64,000 bases of DNA. Source: Pelagicoccus sp. SDUM812005. GTDB taxonomy: Bacteria > Verrucomicrobiota > Verrucomicrobiia > Opitutales > Opitutaceae. How positions within the stretch are numbered: position 1 is the stretch's first letter; each line of letters opens with the position of its first letter. Below, in pieces: positions 25,960 to 35,422 of this stretch. Made by a program: the position numbers and the translations under genes. The notes below the pieces were generated by a model. It had not been told where the DNA came from. It worked only from the letters and a program-made list of their open reading frames with translations, and did not search any database. The stretch is from contig NZ_JARXIA010000016.1 of NCBI RefSeq assembly GCF_031127875.1, positions 62,001-126,000 on the forward strand. The letters are read 5' to 3'.

Positions 25960-26637
25960 ATGAAAGGCTTGCTGAATCTTTGCGTGCGGGGCGTGCGAGC
26001 GAACCTCGTTCCCGGTCTGGTCCTGCAGGCGATCGCCTGCGTGGTGGTGGGAGTCTATTACCTGTTGCCCGAGGCCCGCGGAGCGTACGACTGGATCGGG
26101 GAAGTGAAGGTGGAGTACGGGTACTGGTACTCGGCGATCACTACGGGAGTCTTTGGCGGGCTGGTGCCGTTTCTCTACCTGGCTGCGGTGGGAAAGGTGG
26201 AGCGATCGGACTTCTGGGCGGTGGGACTGTTCTTTCTGGGAGCTTGGAGCTGGAAGGGTCTCGAGATCGATTTCCTGTATCGCATGCAGGCCTTGATGTT
26301 CGGGAGCGGCAACGAGACCGGAACGGTTTTGAAGAAGGTGCTTTTCGACCAGTTCGCCTTTTGTCCGATTTGGTCGGCCCCAGCCACGGCGTTGCTGTAT
26401 CGCTGGAAGGATTGCGGCTTTTCGTGGCGGCGTTTCAAGCGCGAGCTGGATCGGGACTTTTTCTTTATGGAGATTCCGGCGGTGCTGGTATCGATCTGGG
26501 TGGTTTGGATTCCGGGCACGGCCTTCATTTATTCGATGCCGAGCGCCTTGCAGCTGCCGCTGTTTCAGTTGGTGCTTTGTTTCTTCGTGCTGCTCGTGAG
26601 CGTGATCGGGAAGAAGCGCGTGGAGCAGGCCGCCTAG
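25960..26637 (+). CDS. Mpv17/PMP22-like integral membrane protein
   Basis: A 225-residue membrane protein with about five hydrophobic segments. The C-terminal half resembles the eukaryotic peroxisomal/mitochondrial Mpv17/PMP22 family: KVLFDQFAFCPIWSAPAT matches the family's K.l.DQ...P.....f segment, and IWVVWIPGTAFIYSMPSAL followed by LVLCFFVLLVSV matches its W..WP.....n...vP...r and terminal helix. Function is not known; eukaryotic members are thought to be channels. The ATG at 25960 comes one base after the previous stop codon, so the two genes are probably coupled. Confidence 0.62.
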   Translation: MKGLLNLCVRGVRANLVPGLVLQAIACVVVGVYYLLPEARGAYDWIGEVKVEYGYWYSAITTGVFGGLVPFLYLAAVGKVERSDFWAVGLFFLGAWSWKGLEIDFLYRMQALMFGSGNETGTVLKKVLFDQFAFCPIWSAPATALLYRWKDCGFSWRRFKRELDRDFFFMEIPAVLVSIWVVWIPGTAFIYSMPSALQLPLFQLVLCFFVLLVSVIGKKRVEQAA

Positions 26638-26688
26638 TTGGGCGAAGATTTTAGTTGTTGGAATGGGCTCCGCTCGTAGCTTGGGCCC

Positions 26689-26931
26689 ATGTCTGAAGAG
26701 TCAATCAACGAGCGGCGCGAAGTCGCTCTCCGGGGAGAGTTCGTGGAGCTGAACAAGCTGTTGAAGTTCGAGAACGTGGTGATGAGCGGCGGCGAAGCGA
26801 AGCAGCTGATCAGCTCCGGGCTGGTGCGGGTAGACGGCGAGGTTGAAGAGCGCGTCCGGCGGAAGTTGGTCGCTGGCAATCGCGTGCAGGTCGCCGATTT
26901 GGAAATCCAAGTAGTCGCGAAGCCGCAGTGA
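26689..26931 (+). CDS. S4-domain RNA-binding protein, YbcJ-like
   Basis: An 80-residue protein that is little more than an S4 RNA-binding domain: EFVELNKLLKFENVVMSGGEAKQLI ... SGLVRVDGEVEERVRRKL is the characteristic alpha-L motif with its basic loop. E. coli YbcJ has the same size and layout. It probably binds structured RNA in the cytoplasm; no specific target is known. Its TGA overlaps the GTG start of the next gene. Confidence 0.88.
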   Translation: MSEESINERREVALRGEFVELNKLLKFENVVMSGGEAKQLISSGLVRVDGEVEERVRRKLVAGNRVQVADLEIQVVAKPQ

Positions 26932-27167
26932 GTTTCCAGCCTCCAGGTTATTGTCCGAACTGCGGCGAGTACGTGGACAAGGGCGCCGTTGCCTGCGATA
27001 GCTGCGGCAGTTGCTCCGAGACGGGCTGGAACGAGGACTCGTTGTACGACGGACTCGAGCTTCCGGAGGAGGAGTCGCTTGGCCCCAGACGCGAGAATCG
27101 CGTTCTCGGGACGATCGTCACTCTCGGGCTACTGGCTTTGCTCGTATATGTATTCGTTTTGCGGTGA
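26928..27167 (+). CDS. Zinc-ribbon protein with C-terminal membrane anchor
   Basis: A 79-residue protein starting at GTG 26928 inside the stop of the S4 gene (GTGA overlap). The N-terminus has a zinc ribbon, CPNCGEYVDKGAVACDSCG, with a further cysteine shortly after. A charged linker follows, and the last 20 residues form one transmembrane helix (VLGTIVTLGLLALLVYVFV). Such small tail-anchored zinc ribbons are widespread but uncharacterised. It converges on the CAP protein gene with a 39 bp overlap of 3' ends. Confidence 0.7.
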   Translation: MSFQPPGYCPNCGEYVDKGAVACDSCGSCSETGWNEDSLYDGLELPEEESLGPRRENRVLGTIVTLGLLALLVYVFVLR

Positions 27168-28967
27168 CGAGTCTTGCATGGCCATGATCCGCACGAAGTA
27201 AGGCGAGGCCCCGCGAGCGACATCGATCTGGTATTCGTCCTGTCCTAGGTCTGTCACTACGGATTCGATGGCCATCCAGTCCTGGCTCGCCAGGGTGCTC
27301 GAGGATTGGGCCACTAGATCATTCACTGAACCCGTGTAGCGAACGCGCATGCGAAGCGTATCCGTGCCGATGAGGTCGACGCCAAGCATTTCGACCGTGT
27401 CGAGCTCTTCGGCAACCACGGCGAAATAGTCGATTTTTACGCTTTCGCCAGCCGTGACTGCGAAGGCGATGGTTTGGGTCGCGTAACCTGTTTTGCTGAA
27501 GGTTACGCTGTAGGCTCCATCGCCGGGCAGGGGAAGGGCGTAGGCTCCCTCGCTGGAACTGTCGGTGTAGAACAGGGCTCCATCGACCTCGACGCGAACG
27601 TCGCCGAGTCCCTCGTCGATATCGTAGAAGCTGTCGGAGTCGGCGTCGAGGATGGTCACGCCGACGAGGAAGGGAGAGTCGAAGCCGCTGCGGACTCCCA
27701 TATTTTGGGTGACGAGCATGGGGCCCACGCCCTCGTTGGTTCCGTGAATGATCCCGACGCCGATTTCGCGGTGGTCCGGTTCGTGGATGTTGTTGCGGTG
27801 TCCCGGAGGGTCCTGCATTCCGCCCACGCTTTGGCGGGTGCTACCGCTGGTGCCCCAATCGATGTTGAAGCCGGCGTGCATGTGCTCGTAGGACTTCGCG
27901 AAGGCGTAGACGTTTTCGCCGACCGAGCCGACGAAGCCGTTTTTCGTCGCTCGCTGGCCCGGGCCGTCCTCTGGAGAATAGGGGTCCGGGGGCGAGGAGG
28001 AGGATTCGTGACCTTGGAATGCGTTGTCGAGCATGTCGAAGCTGTGCAGGCGCGTGGCAGCGGTCAGGCGGCGGTTGATGGCGAGCGGCCGGGTGGTTCG
28101 CTGCAAAGTCGCGAATTGCTGCTCCATCAAGTCCAGGTCGACGCCGAAGGATTGAATGGCGCTCAAGACGAATGAATCCGTGCTGTTTCGCAGTCGGGTG
28201 GCTTCGGCTACGGCGTCCGCTCGGGCTCGGTTGATCATCTCGACGATCAGAATTTCGTCGGCCGCGGGATCGCCAACTTCCAGGTAGGGTTCGGTCGCCA
28301 GCTCGGTTCCGACCTGTATGTTGTCGATGACCCAGCCGTATTGGGATTGGGTGAAGGCTGACCCGCCCGTGAAATCGTAGAAGAAGCGGATGGTTACGGT
28401 TTGTCCCACGAAGGCGGCTAGGTCCAGGGTGACGAGCTCGAAGCCACCTTGGGTCGGGGCCGATCCGGTGCTGTTGCCCGCGAGCGACCAAATTTCGGTG
28501 GGCGTGCCGTTGGCCACGATCTGCACCCGTGCTACTTGGCTGGGGGTCGCGTAGCCGAGCTGGCTTTGGAAGAAGAGCTTGGTGCCGCTTTGCACGGTGA
28601 TGGTCGGCGAGAGGCTTACGGAAATGTCGTTGAAACCGACGTTGGCGAGGCGAAACGCGAAATCGCCTTGGGCCACCGTTTCGGACTGCAGCAAGTCGTA
28701 GGGATTGCTCTGGCTTTGCTGGATGACGATTTCGTCGGTCGATTCCGCCTTTTCGATCCAGGTCGTGACGGGGCCGCTGGTGGCCGAAAGCCGGTAAAGA
28801 GGCTCGGGTTGCCAAGGCTCTGGCATGTCGGGCCCGTAGTATTCGGGGTCGTAGTGAGGCAGCCCGGGAGCCGGAATCGCCGGTGGTATTTCCTGCTCAG
28901 CGTTCGCTTGCCGAGCGGCGAGGAGAGTGGTGGCGAGGAGAAGGGACGCGGTGAGCAAACGATTCAT
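27129..28967 (-). CDS. Secreted CAP (SCP/PR-1) superfamily protein
   Basis: Exported protein of 612 residues. The ATG at 28967 starts a signal peptide (MNRLLTASLLLATTLLAARQANA). Residues 60-240 form a beta-sandwich region with FTQSQYGWVIDNIQ, of the kind found in secreted peptidase-associated domains. A CAP domain follows at about 245-445: VEMINRARADAVAEA, then LHSFDMLDNAFQGHESS, NGFVGSVGENVYAF, and the motif GHRNNIHEPDHREIGVG. After it come a carboxypeptidase-regulatory-like fold (VRVEVDGALFYTDSSSEGAYALPLPG) and a C-terminal beta region. Role of bacterial CAP proteins is unclear. The gene extends 39 bp into the 3' end of the zinc-ribbon gene on the other strand. Confidence 0.85.
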   Translation of the reverse strand: MNRLLTASLLLATTLLAARQANAEQEIPPAIPAPGLPHYDPEYYGPDMPEPWQPEPLYRLSATSGPVTTWIEKAESTDEIVIQQSQSNPYDLLQSETVAQGDFAFRLANVGFNDISVSLSPTITVQSGTKLFFQSQLGYATPSQVARVQIVANGTPTEIWSLAGNSTGSAPTQGGFELVTLDLAAFVGQTVTIRFFYDFTGGSAFTQSQYGWVIDNIQVGTELATEPYLEVGDPAADEILIVEMINRARADAVAEATRLRNSTDSFVLSAIQSFGVDLDLMEQQFATLQRTTRPLAINRRLTAATRLHSFDMLDNAFQGHESSSSPPDPYSPEDGPGQRATKNGFVGSVGENVYAFAKSYEHMHAGFNIDWGTSGSTRQSVGGMQDPPGHRNNIHEPDHREIGVGIIHGTNEGVGPMLVTQNMGVRSGFDSPFLVGVTILDADSDSFYDIDEGLGDVRVEVDGALFYTDSSSEGAYALPLPGDGAYSVTFSKTGYATQTIAFAVTAGESVKIDYFAVVAEELDTVEMLGVDLIGTDTLRMRVRYTGSVNDLVAQSSSTLASQDWMAIESVVTDLGQDEYQIDVARGASPYFVRIMAMQDSSPQNEYIYEQSQ

Positions 28968-29216
28968 GGGCGGAATAGGGTTAGACACGTCAAAAATCGG
29001 GCCAGCTTTAGCGCTCGTTAAGTGCCTTTGACGCGCGGAGCTGCGGTGACGGTTGATGGGCGAGCGGCTTCGGGGCGCGTGTGGGCGGATGCTGCGGCGC
29101 CGCGACGGATAGAACTTAGCTTTTTTGGAAGCGTTTACAACGATCAAACGAAGCCGCTGGCGAAGGGCGGCGAGAATTAGCTTTTTCGCGCCTCTGCTTT
29201 CGGTAGGGTGGCTCGA

Positions 29217-30431
29217 ATGTTGGCTGACGAGCAAAAGACGAAACAAACGTTCCGCTGGGATTGCGTACGGGGAGGCTTGTCGGGAATTGTGGAGACCGGC
29301 TATGGCGGCTTCGCCTTGATCGTGGCGATCGGGGTTTTCCAGGCGCCGGATACGGTGAAAGGCATCATCGCGGCGGCGGGACCGCTGGGCTTGCTGTGCA
29401 ATCCGGTGAGCTTGAGCCTCTTTTCCCGGATGGGGTACACCGCCAGCCAACTGACGGCTTGGATTTCCTATGCGGCAGGGCTTTCGCTGTTGCTCGCCAG
29501 CTTTGCCGACACGCTTCTCGGATTCCTGATTCCAGCTTGTTTCGCCTTTGCCTTGGCCGCTCAGTCCATGCCCTTGCTGGTGCAGATCTGGACCTACAAC
29601 TACCCGTCTAACAAGCGCGGCGCCTACCTGTCGATCAGCATGATGGTGAACGTGGCGGCCGCCTTCGGCTTCAGTGTAGTGGGAGGCTGGATACTGGACG
29701 ACGATATTCATTTCTATCGCTGGGTCTTCGTGGTGATAGCCCTTGCCTACCTTTTGACCGGCGTAGCCGTTTCGCGGATACCGTCGAGCTGCGTACAGAA
29801 AGGGGCGGCCCAAAATCCGTTGCGCAATTTGGGGTACGCGGTGGAGGACAAGAAGTTCGGGGTGCTGCTGATCAGTTGGATGTTTCTCGGATTCGGGAAC
29901 CTGATGGTGCTGCCGCTGCGGGTGGAGTACCTGCTGCAGCCCGAGTACGGCATCGTGGCGAGCAAGCTGACGGTGATGATGGTCACGATCGGGATCCCTG
30001 CTGCCTTCCGCTTTTTGACCTCTCGCGTGTGGGGCTACCTGTTCGACCATTTGGACTTCATGCTCCTGCGCATCGTCCTGAATGCGATGATCATGCTATC
30101 GATCATCCTGTTTCTGACCACGTCGAACATGTGGGTGATCTACAGTTCCGCGGCCGTGCTGGGTACCGCGATGGCGGGGGCGAACATTTCCTGGAGCCTT
30201 TGGGTGACCAAGTTCGCGAAACCCGAGCGAGCCTCTTCGTACATGAGCGTGCACACCTTTACCACGGGGATTCGAGGCATTTTGGCTCCCTTCCTAGGCT
30301 TCTACCTGATCTCCGGTATGGGCGCGACGAATACGGCGATCATTGGCTCGTCCTTGGTGCTGGTTTCGATCCTGATCGTGTCGACGATGTACGTGAGCTT
30401 GCGTCGCAGCGGTCGGCCCGTGCAGGCCTAG
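29217..30431 (+). CDS. Major facilitator superfamily transporter
   Basis: Integral membrane protein of 404 residues with about 12 transmembrane segments in two halves (the central charged loop is near residue 190, after VAVSRIPSSCVQKG). It begins with a charged N-terminus and FRWDCVRGGLSGIVETGYGGF. I cannot assign a substrate; the general look is that of sugar or uptake permeases of the MFS. ATG 29217 is preferred over GTG 29208 because GGTAGGGTGG lies just upstream. It is divergent from the CAP gene. Confidence 0.82.
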   Translation: MLADEQKTKQTFRWDCVRGGLSGIVETGYGGFALIVAIGVFQAPDTVKGIIAAAGPLGLLCNPVSLSLFSRMGYTASQLTAWISYAAGLSLLLASFADTLLGFLIPACFAFALAAQSMPLLVQIWTYNYPSNKRGAYLSISMMVNVAAAFGFSVVGGWILDDDIHFYRWVFVVIALAYLLTGVAVSRIPSSCVQKGAAQNPLRNLGYAVEDKKFGVLLISWMFLGFGNLMVLPLRVEYLLQPEYGIVASKLTVMMVTIGIPAAFRFLTSRVWGYLFDHLDFMLLRIVLNAMIMLSIILFLTTSNMWVIYSSAAVLGTAMAGANISWSLWVTKFAKPERASSYMSVHTFTTGIRGILAPFLGFYLISGMGATNTAIIGSSLVLVSILIVSTMYVSLRRSGRPVQA

Positions 30432-30436
30432 GGACG

Positions 30437-30466
30437 CAAAAAAGCGCCTCCCTTCGGGAAGGCGCT
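30437..30466 (-). terminator. Terminator of the TonB-domain gene
   Basis: On the minus strand AGCGCCTTCCC and GGGAGGCGCT form a stem with loop GAAG and then TTTTTT. The T run is present only in the minus-strand direction, so it serves the gene that ends at 30496. Confidence 0.88.
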
Positions 30467-30495
30467 GGAAAGTGATTGCTCGAGCGAGCGTTGGC

Positions 30496-30831
30496 TTAGC
30501 TCTTGAACTTGAAGGGGACGTTGATCTTGCAGGAGATCGCGGAACCGCCCTTTTTGGCTGGGTTGAAGCGCCATTGCTTAACGGCGTCGAGGACCTCGGA
30601 GTCGAGGGCTGCGTCGGTCGACTTGCTGATTTCGGCGCCCACGACGAATCCCTTTTCATCGATGTTGATGGTGGCCATTACCATGCCCTCTAGCTTCTTC
30701 GGGTTGTTAGGGGCTACGCTCTTCTTGACGGATGGCTGCTCGTCCCAATCGTTGGCGTTGAGAGCTGGGAGCAGGGTGAAGGCTAGCGCGGCAAGCAAGA
30801 AGGCGTTTATCGCAGTCTTAAATTTCTTCAT
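30496..30831 (-). CDS. Exported TonB C-terminal domain (energy transducer-like) protein
   Basis: A 111-residue protein with a hydrophobic N-terminus (MKKFKTAINAFLLAALAFTLLPALNA) that looks like a signal peptide, then a short TonB C-terminal-type domain: GMVMATINIDEKGFVVGAEISKSTD ... LDAVKQWRFNPAKKGG ... INVPFKF. It lacks a proline-rich spacer. The ATG at 30831 is the only start that keeps the signal sequence at the N-terminus. Similar small proteins are numerous in this phylum; whether it interacts with a TonB receptor is not known. Confidence 0.8.
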   Translation of the reverse strand: MKKFKTAINAFLLAALAFTLLPALNANDWDEQPSVKKSVAPNNPKKLEGMVMATINIDEKGFVVGAEISKSTDAALDSEVLDAVKQWRFNPAKKGGSAISCKINVPFKFKS

Positions 30832-31116
30832 GGTAGTTGATTTGCTGTTAATTTTGGGATGATGGGATTTTTCGAAGACCAGGTGTGAGCCCGGCGATGG
30901 GATAAAAAAACGGCCGCTTTTACGGTTTCCGTAGCGAAAACGTCTCAAATCCATCGAAATAATGAGGAATACCCCTCGTTTTTTCCAAAAATCATTCATT
31001 CACCCCAGGCTATGGGTAGCGGCCTCTATCACCCTTATGCGCAAGGCTCTCTAAGCACGTACATCTAGCTCCGAACCCTAACTTGCGAATCCGGAAACTC
31101 AGGCCTAGTTTGGGGG
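30832..31116. other. Divergent intergenic region
   Basis: About 285 bp between the TonB-domain gene and alanine dehydrogenase. It contains AT-rich stretches (30840-30860, 30900-30920 and 30955-30995) suited to promoters, but I cannot place one with confidence. No RNA element was recognised. Confidence 0.45.
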
Positions 31117-32229
31117 ATGCTTATCGGCGTCGTTAGAGAGAGGAAGACTGAGGAAAACCGGGTGGCCCTGACGCCCGCTGGCGTGGAAGCGCTGGTCGCG
31201 GCGGGGCATCGGGTACTGGTGGAGGAGGCGGCTGGCGAAGCGAGCGGTTTCAGCGGCACCGACTACGAAGCAGCGGGGGCCCAAGTGCTCGACGGCGCGA
31301 AGGTTTGGGCCGAGAGCGAGCTGCTCACCAAGGTGAAGGAGCCGGTGCCGGAAGAGTACGGGTCGATGCGGCGAGGCCAAATTGTCTTCGCCTATTTCCA
31401 TTTCGCCGCTTCCCAGGAACTGACCGAGGCGGTGCGGGATTCCGGATGCGTCGCCATCGCCTACGAGACCATCCAGGAACGCGATGGAAGCTTGCCGCTG
31501 TTGACGCCGATGAGCGAGGTGGCGGGCCGGATGGCGATCCAGCAGGCGGCGAAGTACCTCGAGCGGGAGCATGGCGGACGGGGCGTGCTGCTTGGCGGCG
31601 TGCCAGGGGTGGCTCCTGCCGACGTGGTGGTGATCGGGGCCGGAGTGGTCGGTACCAATGCGGCGAAGATGGCCGCAGGCTTGGGGGCTCGGGTTTCCAT
31701 ATTGGACGTGAACCTGCAGAAGCTGCGCTACTTGTCGGACGTGCTGCCGCCCAACGTGGTTACCTTGATGTCGAACCCGGTAACCATTCGCGAAGCCTTG
31801 CGGGAGGCGGACGTGGTGGTTTCGAGCGTTTTGATCCCGGGGGCGAAGTCTCCCAAGCTCGTGAAGCGGGAGCACTTGGCCTTGATGAAGAAGGGAGCGG
31901 TGATCGTGGACGTGGCTATCGACCAAGGCGGTTCGACCGAGACCTCTCGCCCGACCAACCACGTCAACCCGATCTACGAGGTGGACGGGATCGTGCACTA
32001 TTGCGTGACCAACATGCCGGGGGCCATGCCGATGACCTCGACCTTGGCCCTGACGAACGCGACCTTGCCGTTCATGCTGCAGATTGCGGGCAAGGGCTGG
32101 CGCCAGGCCTGTCGGCGTTCCCCTGCCATTGCCAAGGGGGTAAACGTGGCGGAGGGGCGCATCGTCTACGCACCGGTGGCGGAAGCGTTCGGTCTGGAGT
32201 ACCAGAAACTGGATACGCTGCTCCCTTAG
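31117..32229 (+). CDS. ald: Alanine dehydrogenase
   Basis: NAD-dependent interconversion of L-alanine and pyruvate plus ammonia. The 370-residue protein matches Ald along its length: IGVVRERKTEENRVALTP at the N-terminus with the substrate-binding arginine, KVKEPVPEEY near 73, YFHFAAS near 93 with the catalytic histidine, the NAD-binding loop VVVIGAGVVGTNAAKMAAGLGA near 168, and VDVAIDQGGSTETSRPTNH near 267 with the catalytic aspartate. Normal length, monocistronic. Confidence 0.96.
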   Translation: MLIGVVRERKTEENRVALTPAGVEALVAAGHRVLVEEAAGEASGFSGTDYEAAGAQVLDGAKVWAESELLTKVKEPVPEEYGSMRRGQIVFAYFHFAASQELTEAVRDSGCVAIAYETIQERDGSLPLLTPMSEVAGRMAIQQAAKYLEREHGGRGVLLGGVPGVAPADVVVIGAGVVGTNAAKMAAGLGARVSILDVNLQKLRYLSDVLPPNVVTLMSNPVTIREALREADVVVSSVLIPGAKSPKLVKREHLALMKKGAVIVDVAIDQGGSTETSRPTNHVNPIYEVDGIVHYCVTNMPGAMPMTSTLALTNATLPFMLQIAGKGWRQACRRSPAIAKGVNVAEGRIVYAPVAEAFGLEYQKLDTLLP

Positions 32230-32305
32230 AAGTGGGAGGCTGCAAGTCGCTGCTTTTGCGGATTTTGGGCGTGAGTATTCCCTGCCGGATGCAAGGATGG
32301 GCGCG

Positions 32306-34921
32306 ATGAAGATTCTCAGGGCGTTCGTGTTGTCCGCGGCAGCGGTGTTTTTCCTGGCCTGTTCGGCTCAATCGGCAAGGGAGAAGACGGCGCCGCCGCT
32401 CAAGGTCGCGGACAAGACTCGGGTCGCCATACCGAAGTCTGGGCTGGGGAAGGAGTACATGTTTTCGACCTCCCTGATTCCGCAATCGATCGCGGCCACG
32501 AGCAAGGGCATGCTGGGGCGGGTGGTCTTCTTCGAGCTTTTCGAGGACGGGCTGGACATGTACGAGACGACGCAGGGGCAAGTGGTGACGGAGGACCTCC
32601 CGGCGCGGCGCCTGTTGGCGACGTTTCCGGTGGTGGATCAATCCGGCGGCGATATCGTGATCGACTTCAACGCGGGGATGCGTCGCTTGGCCTACGGGAA
32701 TTGGTACAGCATGGACGCCTTGTACGATGCCCGGCTTTTCGAGCGCAGCGCGGAATTGCCGCAAGCCAGAGTGTTCGAGGTGGTATCGGAAAAAGGGATA
32801 CTCGTCATCCGTCAAGCGGTGCAGGCGAGAAGCCGCGTCAACGATCCTGACTTGGAAACCCGGTACGAGATCCGCTATTTTTTCGAGCCCTACCAGAGCA
32901 GCGATTTCGAGGCCAAGGAGCTGAGCGAAGAGGAGCACCGTTACCTGCGGTTCTTCGAGACGGCCAATTTGCTGGAGCTCGAGACGGGGCGGATGTCCCG
33001 CAAGCTGAGCCGTTTCGACGCGAGCGAGCCGATCGTATTTCACTACAGCGCCAATACGCCGGAGCACTTGCAGGAGGCAGTCAGGGAAGGGATTCTCTAT
33101 TGGAACAAGGCTTTCGGCAAGGAGGTGGTGGAAGCCCGCAGGGCGCCGGAGGGCGTGACCGCTCCGGACCCTAGCCTGAACATCATCCAATGGGTGCCTT
33201 GGGATTTGGCCGGATTCGCCTACGCGGACGCCTTGGTGGATCCGCTCACCGGGCAGATGCTGCGAGGGCAGGCTTACTTGACCAGCGCCTTTGACTTTCG
33301 CGGTACCGATCGGGCTCGTCGCTTGCTCAGGTCCCTGCGCTCGCTCGTGGACGATGCGGAGGAGGAAGGCGAAGACAAAGGCGAGGAGGAAGGGCGCTAC
33401 GGCCTGCACCTCGGGCATGCCGGCTGTCGCCTCGATCCTATCGCCTACGCCAAGAAGCTGGCGGACGGGCTCGAGGAAATCCTGTCCGATCCGGAGCTTT
33501 CGGACGCGGCGGTTGAAAAGATCGCGGAGGCGTACGTGCGCGACGTGACTGCGCACGAGGTAGGGCACGTGCTCGGCTTGCGGCATAACTTCGCGGCTAG
33601 TCTGGACGCGAGCATTTCGCCCAAGGAGTTGCGCCAGTTTATGCAGGACTTTATCGGCGGCGAGGACCTCTCCCAGTACGAGGACATGAGAACGACTACT
33701 TCCGTGATGGAATACTCCATCTTTACCGGCTCGGTGTTCAGCGGCTGGAAGATCCAGCAGAGCGAGAAGGCGCTGGCCTACGACGAAGCCGCCATTCGTT
33801 TCGTTTACCTGGACGACAAGGGCATCAAGGATAAGAAGCTTCGCTTCGGTTCGGAAGAGGAGACCAAGGTGTACGCGGATGTCCTGAAAGGCGACTTCGG
33901 CTTGGATCCGATCGAGTCCAACTATCGTGAGCTTTCCGCGGCCGCCCGTTACTTGCCCAACGCGGTGATCGAGCGCTTCATCTCGGCTCGGGCTCCTATG
34001 GATCCGCGGGATCGCAAATCGCTGGAGGCGGTGGAATTGAATGTTGGCAGCTTCGCTCGACGCTTTTCCGAACCGGTCGAACGCATGCTAAAATGGTTCA
34101 ACAAGGCGACCCGTTCCCTTGTGTTGGAGGGCGCCTTCGAATACGTCGGCGACATCAACGAGGAGGAGCGCTGGATGGCGCATTGGGAACGTCTGGAGAA
34201 GAGCCTGGAAGAGCTGGGTGGCGTGGACCAAGTGCTTTTCGCCCACCTGCCGGCTCGCATTAGCTTGAGGTCGAAGGACAAGCTCGAACGCGTGGAGAAG
34301 GCGCCAAAGCTCGATGCGGAGAAGCTCAAGGAGTCTCTCGTGGAGCTTTTGGATACGGATGCCTATGCGACCTTTATCGGACTCGACGGAGAATCCTACG
34401 CTTGGACCGAAGAGGAAAAGAAGGTCATCGTGGAGCGCAGTTCCACCTTGTTCGAGAAGCTGGAGGAGGCGGTATTGCTGCAAACGCTGAAGCTGTACGA
34501 AAACGCGCCGCGGGATCTGGGCCTGGCCGCCACGGGCAATCTTTCCGACGAGGATTCGGTGGCGACGCTCGAGAAGCGGATCATCGCCCTCGCGAAGTAC
34601 GTTATCCTCAAGCGCGAGAAGCATTCCCGGATCAAGGGCAAGGTGGACAAGGCTTATGTGGAAGTTCCGGATTTTGAATACGCCTACGAGACGCGTCTTG
34701 CGGCGGCGAAAGCCTTGAATGACAAGACCGGTTCCTTCGAGGCCTGGTCCAAGGAAGCCAAGCAATCCCTGCATGCGGACCTGAAGGCGGCGGTGGAAGG
34801 CTCGCTCAATATCGGGCTCTTCAAGAACTTCGACGACAAGATGCTCTCTCGCTCCTTGAGGGAATGGTACCTGCAGCAGCAAAACATCCTTAAGCTGCTG
34901 CCGCCCGACCCCAAGCAGTAG
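32306..34921 (+). CDS. Lipoprotein zinc metalloprotease (HExxHxxGxxH, DUF5117/DUF4953-like)
   Basis: Large exported protein of 871 residues. ATG 32306 is preferred because AAGGA lies eight bases upstream; an ATG three codons earlier is possible. A signal peptide ends in a lipobox (FFLAC, Cys at about 18), so it should be a lipoprotein. The catalytic motif HEVGHVLGLRH sits near residue 416, with the family's YSIFTGSVFSG-type Met-turn region (SVMEYSIF) about 55 residues on. The N-terminal 200 residues form a beta-rich domain (DUF5118/DUF5117-like). An acidic run (EEEGEDKGEEEG) precedes the catalytic domain. Targets are not known. Confidence 0.85.
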   Translation: MKILRAFVLSAAAVFFLACSAQSAREKTAPPLKVADKTRVAIPKSGLGKEYMFSTSLIPQSIAATSKGMLGRVVFFELFEDGLDMYETTQGQVVTEDLPARRLLATFPVVDQSGGDIVIDFNAGMRRLAYGNWYSMDALYDARLFERSAELPQARVFEVVSEKGILVIRQAVQARSRVNDPDLETRYEIRYFFEPYQSSDFEAKELSEEEHRYLRFFETANLLELETGRMSRKLSRFDASEPIVFHYSANTPEHLQEAVREGILYWNKAFGKEVVEARRAPEGVTAPDPSLNIIQWVPWDLAGFAYADALVDPLTGQMLRGQAYLTSAFDFRGTDRARRLLRSLRSLVDDAEEEGEDKGEEEGRYGLHLGHAGCRLDPIAYAKKLADGLEEILSDPELSDAAVEKIAEAYVRDVTAHEVGHVLGLRHNFAASLDASISPKELRQFMQDFIGGEDLSQYEDMRTTTSVMEYSIFTGSVFSGWKIQQSEKALAYDEAAIRFVYLDDKGIKDKKLRFGSEEETKVYADVLKGDFGLDPIESNYRELSAAARYLPNAVIERFISARAPMDPRDRKSLEAVELNVGSFARRFSEPVERMLKWFNKATRSLVLEGAFEYVGDINEEERWMAHWERLEKSLEELGGVDQVLFAHLPARISLRSKDKLERVEKAPKLDAEKLKESLVELLDTDAYATFIGLDGESYAWTEEEKKVIVERSSTLFEKLEEAVLLQTLKLYENAPRDLGLAATGNLSDEDSVATLEKRIIALAKYVILKREKHSRIKGKVDKAYVEVPDFEYAYETRLAAAKALNDKTGSFEAWSKEAKQSLHADLKAAVEGSLNIGLFKNFDDKMLSRSLREWYLQQQNILKLLPPDPKQ

Positions 34922-34999
34922 CCCTAGGCGCTGAGTCTCCACTCGCGAAAAAGGTGGAGCTCGATTTGACTTCGCCCTAAAGTCCTACAAATGTAGGAC

Positions 35000-35422
35000 A
35001 TGAGAGAGAAGTCATTGAAAGGGGAGGACGAAGCGGCGGACATCAACATTTCGCCCTTGATCGACATGGTGTTCATCTTGCTGATCTTCTTCATCGTTAC
35101 CACGGTCTTCGTGGACGAGAGCGGCCTAGGAATCGAAAGGCCGATCCCGTCGCCCGAGATCCCGGACCCGGAGACGGAGCCTTTCGTGTTGCGGGTATCG
35201 CGCGGTGGAGCGGTTTATCTGGGGGAGAAGGAAATCGGGATGGACGGGGTGCGCTACGCGGTGGCCAACGCCCGGAACGCCGGCGCCCTCGAGCCGGTAA
35301 CCATCGAGGCCCACCCGGAAACGAAGGTTGGTTTCGTCGCCGAAATCCTGGGAATCTGTTCGCAGATGGAGGTGAAAAAGGTGGTGACGAAGACCACGGA
35401 CGAAAAATCCGCCACCCCTTGA
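35000..35422 (+). CDS. ExbD/TolR-family biopolymer transport protein (orphan)
   Basis: A 140-residue inner-membrane protein: short cytoplasmic N-terminus, one transmembrane helix with the conserved aspartate (ISPLIDMVFILLIFFIV, residues 17-33), and a periplasmic domain. ExbD links a proton channel (ExbB/TolQ) to TonB-type transducers, but no exbB or tonB is adjacent. Its last codons overlap the terminator of the convergent mla operon. Confidence 0.88.
   Translation: MREKSLKGEDEAADINISPLIDMVFILLIFFIVTTVFVDESGLGIERPIPSPEIPDPETEPFVLRVSRGGAVYLGEKEIGMDGVRYAVANARNAGALEPVTIEAHPETKVGFVAEILGICSQMEVKKVVTKTTDEKSATP

Noticed and set aside
28968..30050. Upstream extension of the CAP protein reading frame to 973 codons
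   Set aside because: The signal peptide lies at residue 1 of the shorter form, and the extra part is antisense to the MFS transporter gene.
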